Shown piece by piece: positions 60,253-64,000 of a stretch of DNA of 64,000 nucleotides. The stretch is taken from NCBI GenBank assembly GCA_045222295.1, contig JBGUXP010000001.1:1-64000 (forward strand), in the 5' to 3' direction. Below the pieces are notes generated by a model. It saw only the letters and a program-made list of their open reading frames with translations, ran no database searches and had not been told where the DNA came from. Position 1 is the stretch's first letter; every line of letters begins with the position of its first letter. The stretch is from Colimorpha sp045222295. GTDB taxonomy: Bacteria > Bacteroidota > Bacteroidia > Bacteroidales > P3. The position numbers and the translations under genes are program-made.

Positions 60253-60580
60253 CTCGAAGAGAGACCAAAACAACGGCCTCTCTTTTTCTTTTTAACCACC
60301 ATCCAATTAATAGGAAACACGTACGATGTATTTCCATCTTTTTCCGTTAGGATCCATCTATTAACAGGACCTCAAAATCAAAAAAAACAATTATTTCAAA
60401 CCCACCTTTACAGCATATAATTCCATAACACCTAAATATTTTTTATGCAACAATCACCTGTAAATCAACCATCCATTATTTTTTTCCATCTTGAATTAAA
60501 AAAAAATTTTGCCAGTATCAAAAATGTTCGTACTTTTGCATCCGCTTTCGAGAGAGAAAGCAAGTCTGAAAAGACGGTTT
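60253..60580. other. gap between the two tRNA genes
   Basis: No gene seen in about 330 bp. AT-rich; only the tRNA-Asp promoter at its end is recognisable. A T-run after 60275 may end the tRNA-His transcript. Confidence 0.6.
60507..60540 (+). promoter_or_regulatory. tRNA-Asp promoter, extended type
   Basis: TTTTGCCAGTATCAAAAA and TGTTCGTACTTTTGCA; -7 box at 60531-60538. Confidence 0.88.
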
Positions 60581-60658
60581 GGTCCGGTAGTTCAGTTTGG
60601 TTAGAATACATGCCTGTCACGCATGGGGTCGCGAGTTCGAGTCTCGTCCGGACCGCCA
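60581..60658 (+). tRNA. tRNA-Asp (GTC)
   Basis: Acceptor stem GGTCCGG / CCGGACC is fully paired, anticodon loop CTGTCAC gives GTC, and the T-loop GAGTTCGAGTC is normal. CCA is encoded (60656-60658), unlike in tRNA-His nearby. Confidence 0.97.
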
Positions 60659-60668
60659 AACAAAAAAA

Positions 60669-60694
60669 AAGAGCTCTCAATGTTGAGAGCTCTT
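60669..60694 (+). terminator. hairpin after tRNA-Asp
   Basis: Perfect 12 bp stem AAGAGCTCTCAA / TTGAGAGCTCTT with a very short loop, preceded by an A-run on the plus strand and followed by only two further Ts. Probable terminator for tRNA-Asp. Confidence 0.7.
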
Positions 60695-60698
60695 AACG

Positions 60699-60722
60699 TA
60701 TCAACTTATCAACCTATCAACC
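60699..60722. repeat. 8 bp array x 3 upstream of the tmRNA
   Basis: Units TATCAACT, TATCAACC, TATCAACC directly before the tmRNA 5-prime end; no TAnnTTTG box is visible here. Confidence 0.75.
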
Positions 60723-60728
60723 AGAAAA

Positions 60729-61120
60729 GGGGCTGCTTGGTTTTGACAGCAAGGATAATGGGTTTGTAAGCATGCAGGCTGACGCGTTAGAAGCCTTGAA
60801 AACAGACGCAAAACAATAATTGGCGAAAACAACTACGCTCTCGCTGCCTAACCGAAGAACAGTAAGTTCGGCTTAATTCCTGCGCAAGGCGCAGGAACGG
60901 GACATCTCCCAGCGGCCCTGACCGTCGGCAACTGACCAGGAGGTGCTCATAAAGACGGGATAGCCTGCACGACGTCTCTACCTGCGGGCGAAATTTTAGA
61001 GACTACGGGTGGCCTTGGGTGCCGATGTCCGGAGCCACCCCGACAACCAACCACCGGATAAGCATGTAGAAAGCAAGTTTGTTACTTGTCTGGACGGCGG
61101 TTCGAGTCCGCCCAGCTCCA
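60729..61120 (+). ncRNA. ssrA: tmRNA
   Basis: The ends form a tRNA-like half: 5-prime GGGGCTG pairs with 3-prime CAGCTCC, and the T-arm is GGTTCGAGTCC. The tag frame at 60822-60851 reads GENNYALAA and stop, the Bacteroidetes-type tag. About 392 nt. CCA is not encoded. It rescues stalled ribosomes with SmpB. No promoter of the usual type is visible; it may be read from the tRNA-Asp promoter or use a weaker site. Confidence 0.96.
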
Positions 61121-61125
61121 CACAC

Positions 61126-61172
61126 AATAAATCCTTCCCTATCGCGTTATCTGTGATATGGAAGGATTTATT
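61126..61172 (+). promoter_or_regulatory. hairpin enclosing the start codon of the nucleotidyltransferase gene
   Basis: Perfect 13 bp arms AATAAATCCTTCC (61126-61138) and GGAAGGATTTATT (61160-61172). The 21 nt loop contains the region before ATG 61158, and the downstream arm starts with the G of the ATG. Could terminate ssrA transcripts (the T-run is short) or control translation of the next gene. Confidence 0.7.
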
Positions 61173-61892
61173 CTTGCTGCAGGATTGGGAACGCGACTAC
61201 GGCCGTTGACTAATGACAAGCCGAAGGCACTGGTGGAGGTAGACGGCACAACGTTGCTGGAACATACCATCCACACGCTAGAGGCCGCAGGCATCAGTCA
61301 TATTGTCATCAATGTACACCATTTCGCCGACAAGATTATCGATTTCGTCGGCAGCCATCAATGGCACGCTGCCATCGACATCAGTGATGAGCGCGACCTG
61401 CTACTCGACACTGGTGGTGGCCTCAAGCATGCGGAAGCACTCTTCTCGGGCCACGAAAACATTCTTATTCACAATGTAGACATCCTCTCGGGCATCGACT
61501 TGCGCGACGTGAAAGACCATCATAAGAAACAGGGGAACCTGGTGACGCTGTGTGTGAGCCATCGCGAGACCAAACGGCTGCTGAAATTTGACGAGAAGGG
61601 ACTATTGGTAGGACGGGCGACAGACTCCTCCGCCCCCGCTTCGCGGCAGTCCTCCTCCCCTGACTCAAGGGAGGAGCAAAGATTGTTTGCATTCAGCGGC
61701 ATCAGCGTGGTAAATCCCGCACTGTTCCCCATTCTTCCCAAAGCCGACCACCCCTATCCTGTCATCGACGAATACATTCTCCTATCAGCCGAAGGCCATC
61801 GCATCGGCAGCTATGAGCACTCTCCCGAACACTGGCTCGATGTAGGCAAACCAGAAACTCTTGAACTCGCCAAGAATTTCTTTAACCTCTAA
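61158..61892 (+). CDS. MurU-like sugar nucleotidyltransferase
   Basis: 244 residues. The N-terminal signature is GFILAAGLGTRLRPLTNDKPKALVEVDG, then HNVDILSGIDL (the metal-binding Asp) and LDVGKPETLE near the end. The short length and motifs resemble MurNAc-1-phosphate uridylyltransferase (MurU) and GlmU/mannose-1-phosphate transferases; the substrate is not certain. Residues about 154-174 (SSAPASRQSSSPDSREE) come from an embedded palindromic element lying in reverse orientation. Starts within a hairpin 38 bp after ssrA. Confidence 0.88.
   Translation: MEGFILAAGLGTRLRPLTNDKPKALVEVDGTTLLEHTIHTLEAAGISHIVINVHHFADKIIDFVGSHQWHAAIDISDERDLLLDTGGGLKHAEALFSGHENILIHNVDILSGIDLRDVKDHHKKQGNLVTLCVSHRETKRLLKFDEKGLLVGRATDSSAPASRQSSSPDSREEQRLFAFSGISVVNPALFPILPKADHPYPVIDEYILLSAEGHRIGSYEHSPEHWLDVGKPETLELAKNFFNL
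61619..61677 (-). repeat. embedded palindromic element, copy D, reversed relative to the gene
   Basis: Minus-strand reading starts GCTCCTCCCTTGAGTCAGGG and ends GGAGGAGTCTGTCGCCC. Its orientation is opposite to the gene, yet the frame stays open and gives a Ser/Ala/Arg loop. Confidence 0.85.
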
Positions 61893-61898
61893 CCATCA

Positions 61899-64000
61899 AT
61901 GGACACTTTTCTTAAACAGATAGCCCACCGCATCGTTGCTGAGCACCCTCAGGACACTGATCAGGTGTTAGTGGTATTCAACAACAACCGCTCCAAGAGA
62001 TTCTTCATCAAACAATTCGACACCTTAGGACAAGCCACTTTCCTGCCCCAGATTATGACTATCGACGAGCTCATCTCGCAACTGGGGGGACTGGAAATCA
62101 TTGCCAACGAATTCCTGCTCTTTGAGCTCTATAGAATCCATGTGGAACTAGGGGGAACCGAACGAAAATATCAGTCCTTCGAAGACTTCATCTCCTTCGG
62201 AGACCTCATGATAGGCGATTTCTCGGAAATCGACCAATACATGGTCAACACAGAGGAAATATTCGACAATCTACACTCGCTAAAAGAAATAGGCGAATGG
62301 GATATCGAGGGCACCCCCCTTACCGAATTCCAGCGACGATACCTGGATTTCTACCGCTCCCTGTATCAATACTACATCAACCTGCGCAAAAGACTGCTGA
62401 GCAAGCAGCAAGCCTACGGCGGTATGGCCTACCGCGAAGTAGCGGAGCATATCGACACGCTGGCCGACAACTGTCCCTATAGTGCCATCTACTTCGTGGG
62501 ATTCAACGCCCTGTCGAAATGCGAAGTAAAAATCATCAGCGAATATGTGCGTCGCGGCATCGGCCATCTGTTGGCCGACAACGACATCTACTACCTGGAG
62601 CCCAACCAGGAAGAAGAATCTGGACGTTTTCTAAAGGAGCACATGGAAGCTTTTCCCGAACTGAAACCTACAGGCCCGTCACACTTTGAGGAATGCCCTA
62701 AGAACATCTCCATCGTCGAATGTCCCGAGAATATTCTACAATGTAAATATGCAGGACAACTGCTGGCGGAGCATCCCGAATGGCTTACCCCTCAAGAAGC
62801 CGAAAGCACCGCCGTAGTGCTGGCCGACGAGAAACTGCTCATCCCCACCCTCAACGCCTTACCCGATATTGGCGTCCCCTATAATGTCAACGTCACAATG
62901 GGATATGCCTATGCCGACAGTATGGTCCACGCACTGATAACCAAGCTTTTCTCCCTCTACCGACAACACACTAGCCGTGGATACTACCATAGCGACATTG
63001 TAGAGGTACTCTCCGACCGTTTTATCTGTCGTCTACTCGAAGCTCCCAACCTACGACGCAGCGTGGGACGGCTGATGAGAACCGAAAACCTCATCCGCTG
63101 CAACGTTATCAGTATTATGGAGATACTAAAAGAAGCCGGTATCAAAAACCCCGAGTCAACGGCTTTTCTCTTCCCCAACGAGGCGCCGACACCCAACGAC
63201 TGCCTGTCTTTGATGCGACAATTGGCATCCACCATCGTCAATAGTAATTTCTTAGAGAAGAGCTCCAAAGAGAAACAGGCCATGGGAAGTTTGGCCGAAA
63301 TCCTTGACAACCTGGAAGAACTGATCGGGACCTATCCCGATACCGTAGGAAATACCAACACCCTGGAGAAAATCTACAGCCGCATAGCCAGCCGGCACAG
63401 CATTTCGCTCATCGGCGAGCCTCTCAGGGGCCTGCAAATCCTCGGAATGTTAGAGACTCGCAACCTCGACTTCAAACGGGTCATTCTCCTTTCGGCTAAC
63501 GAAGGCATCCTGCCCGCGGGCCGCAGCGGAAACACACTCATTCCCTTTTATCTCAAGAAGCAGAATAGTCTTCCCACTTACGTAGAGAAAGACAGCGTCT
63601 ATGCCTACAACTTTTACCGTCTGTTGCAACGAGCCGAAGAGGTCTACCTGCTCTTCAGTTCAGAAAGCGACGGTATGGGCAAAGGCGAAGCCAGCCGCTT
63701 CATCGGACAGATAGAATGCGAACTGGCCCCCACCTTCGGTATCAAAACACACCATATCTCTGTCAAATCCGACACCAAACTTGCTGGAGGAATACCACAG
63801 AAAGAGGCAGAGAAGACCCCTGCCGTCATGCATCGTCTTGCCGAAATGGGGAAAAACGGACTCTCGCCCACCAGCTTCTGCGACTATGTCGACTGCCCAC
63901 TGAAATACTACTACACCCGCGTGATGAAAGTCGACGAGACCGAAACTGTCGATGAGGACCTTGATGCCTCGCAGCTAGGCAGCAGCATCCACAAAGTTCT
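61899..64000 (+). CDS. AddB-like PD-(D/E)XK helicase-nuclease (cut by window edge)
   Basis: Starts ATG 61899, 6 bp after the nucleotidyltransferase stop, and stays open to the end of the window (about 700 residues). The N-terminus (MDTFLKQIAHRIVAEHP; VVFNNNRSKRFF; PQIMTIDELI) and the region GRSGNTLIPFYLKKQ match Bacteroidetes AddB-like proteins. Near the edge comes the start of the nuclease domain, LSPTSFCDYVDCPLKYYYTR, whose Cys probably belong to the Fe-S cluster, followed by LGSSIHKVL. AddAB processes double-strand breaks. The nuclease catalytic residues and the last cluster Cys would lie beyond the window. Confidence 0.85.
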   Translation, partial: MDTFLKQIAHRIVAEHPQDTDQVLVVFNNNRSKRFFIKQFDTLGQATFLPQIMTIDELISQLGGLEIIANEFLLFELYRIHVELGGTERKYQSFEDFISFGDLMIGDFSEIDQYMVNTEEIFDNLHSLKEIGEWDIEGTPLTEFQRRYLDFYRSLYQYYINLRKRLLSKQQAYGGMAYREVAEHIDTLADNCPYSAIYFVGFNALSKCEVKIISEYVRRGIGHLLADNDIYYLEPNQEEESGRFLKEHMEAFPELKPTGPSHFEECPKNISIVECPENILQCKYAGQLLAEHPEWLTPQEAESTAVVLADEKLLIPTLNALPDIGVPYNVNVTMGYAYADSMVHALITKLFSLYRQHTSRGYYHSDIVEVLSDRFICRLLEAPNLRRSVGRLMRTENLIRCNVISIMEILKEAGIKNPESTAFLFPNEAPTPNDCLSLMRQLASTIVNSNFLEKSSKEKQAMGSLAEILDNLEELIGTYPDTVGNTNTLEKIYSRIASRHSISLIGEPLRGLQILGMLETRNLDFKRVILLSANEGILPAGRSGNTLIPFYLKKQNSLPTYVEKDSVYAYNFYRLLQRAEEVYLLFSSESDGMGKGEASRFIGQIECELAPTFGIKTHHISVKSDTKLAGGIPQKEAEKTPAVMHRLAEMGKNGLSPTSFCDYVDCPLKYYYTRVMKVDETETVDEDLDASQLGSSIHKV

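Noticed and set aside
61009..61209. A 66-codon plus-strand frame over the 3-prime part of the tmRNA
   Set aside because: It overlaps the conserved tmRNA structure and has no protein-like composition.

Overview
The window is a chromosomal segment of a Bacteroidota bacterium, most likely an anaerobic member of the Bacteroidales. The signs are the TAnnTTTG promoter boxes with few Shine-Dalgarno sites, the tmRNA tag GENNYALAA, type IX secretion (PorZ and cargo with C-terminal sorting domains), Bacteroidetes-restricted families (DUF4271, DUF4956, DUF6266, DUF1573) and oxygen-sensitive 2-oxoacid:ferredoxin oxidoreductases beside flavodiiron protein, ferritin and rubrerythrin. Codons are GC-rich, which makes many long but false antisense frames. 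I cannot name a genus from sequence alone.

Layout. 1-1875: AT-rich accessory stretch with the cut-off end of a possible large secreted or RHS-type protein, a small two-helix membrane protein, a DUF6266 gene and a repeat-bearing gap. 1876-11221 (minus): one apparent eight-gene operon running from an EP-rich hypothetical protein through gmk, mreC, a TraB/GumN protein, mreD, porZ and recO to a subtilisin-like protease, closed by a strong terminator. 11383-13259 (minus): secreted protein, VTC-type polyphosphate polymerase and DUF4956 membrane protein. 13424-19531: M16 protease, glycosyltransferase and a polytopic membrane protein. 19515-23271 (minus): GreA-like protein, aminotransferase, DUF1573, DUF389. 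23713-28503: four-subunit VOR/KOR-type oxidoreductase and glmS. 28534-31884 (minus): transglutaminase lipoprotein and cutC. 31968-36743: oxygen/iron defence genes (flavodiiron protein, flavin reductase-rubredoxin fusion, ferritin, rubrerythrin) and lpxK. 36744-39037 (minus): hisS and an envelope protein. 39276-45156: Kgp-like gingipain, DUF4271, hemD, rnpA, yidD. 45160-50540: riboflavin synthase, membrane protein, DPP-IV-like peptidase, polyprenol-phosphate glycosyltransferase. 50641-57303 (minus): a 2220-residue modular type IX cargo. 57848-60013: iorA and iorB. 60178-61120: tRNA-His, tRNA-Asp and tmRNA. 61158-64000: MurU-like nucleotidyltransferase and an AddB-like nuclease cut by the right edge.

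The most unusual signal is not a gene. The region is peppered with very small repeats that sit both between genes and, without breaking the frame, inside conserved genes. Three classes can be seen: (a) a roughly 55-95 bp palindromic element inside four genes (S8 protease, recO, flavin reductase-rubredoxin, nucleotidyltransferase), including one in reverse orientation and one with an internal expansion; (b) a 55-56 bp element with perfect 10 bp inverted ends, once between genes and once inside the transglutaminase; (c) short arrays of 7, 8, 9 or 11 bp units, commonly four or five copies, sometimes ending in an inverted copy. They have built protein segments such as a signal-peptide core, interdomain linkers and surface loops. 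A second theme is an extended promoter, TTTTG(C/T)CAGT plus TAnnTTTGCA, shared by tRNA-His, tRNA-Asp, hisS, glmS and one membrane-protein gene.
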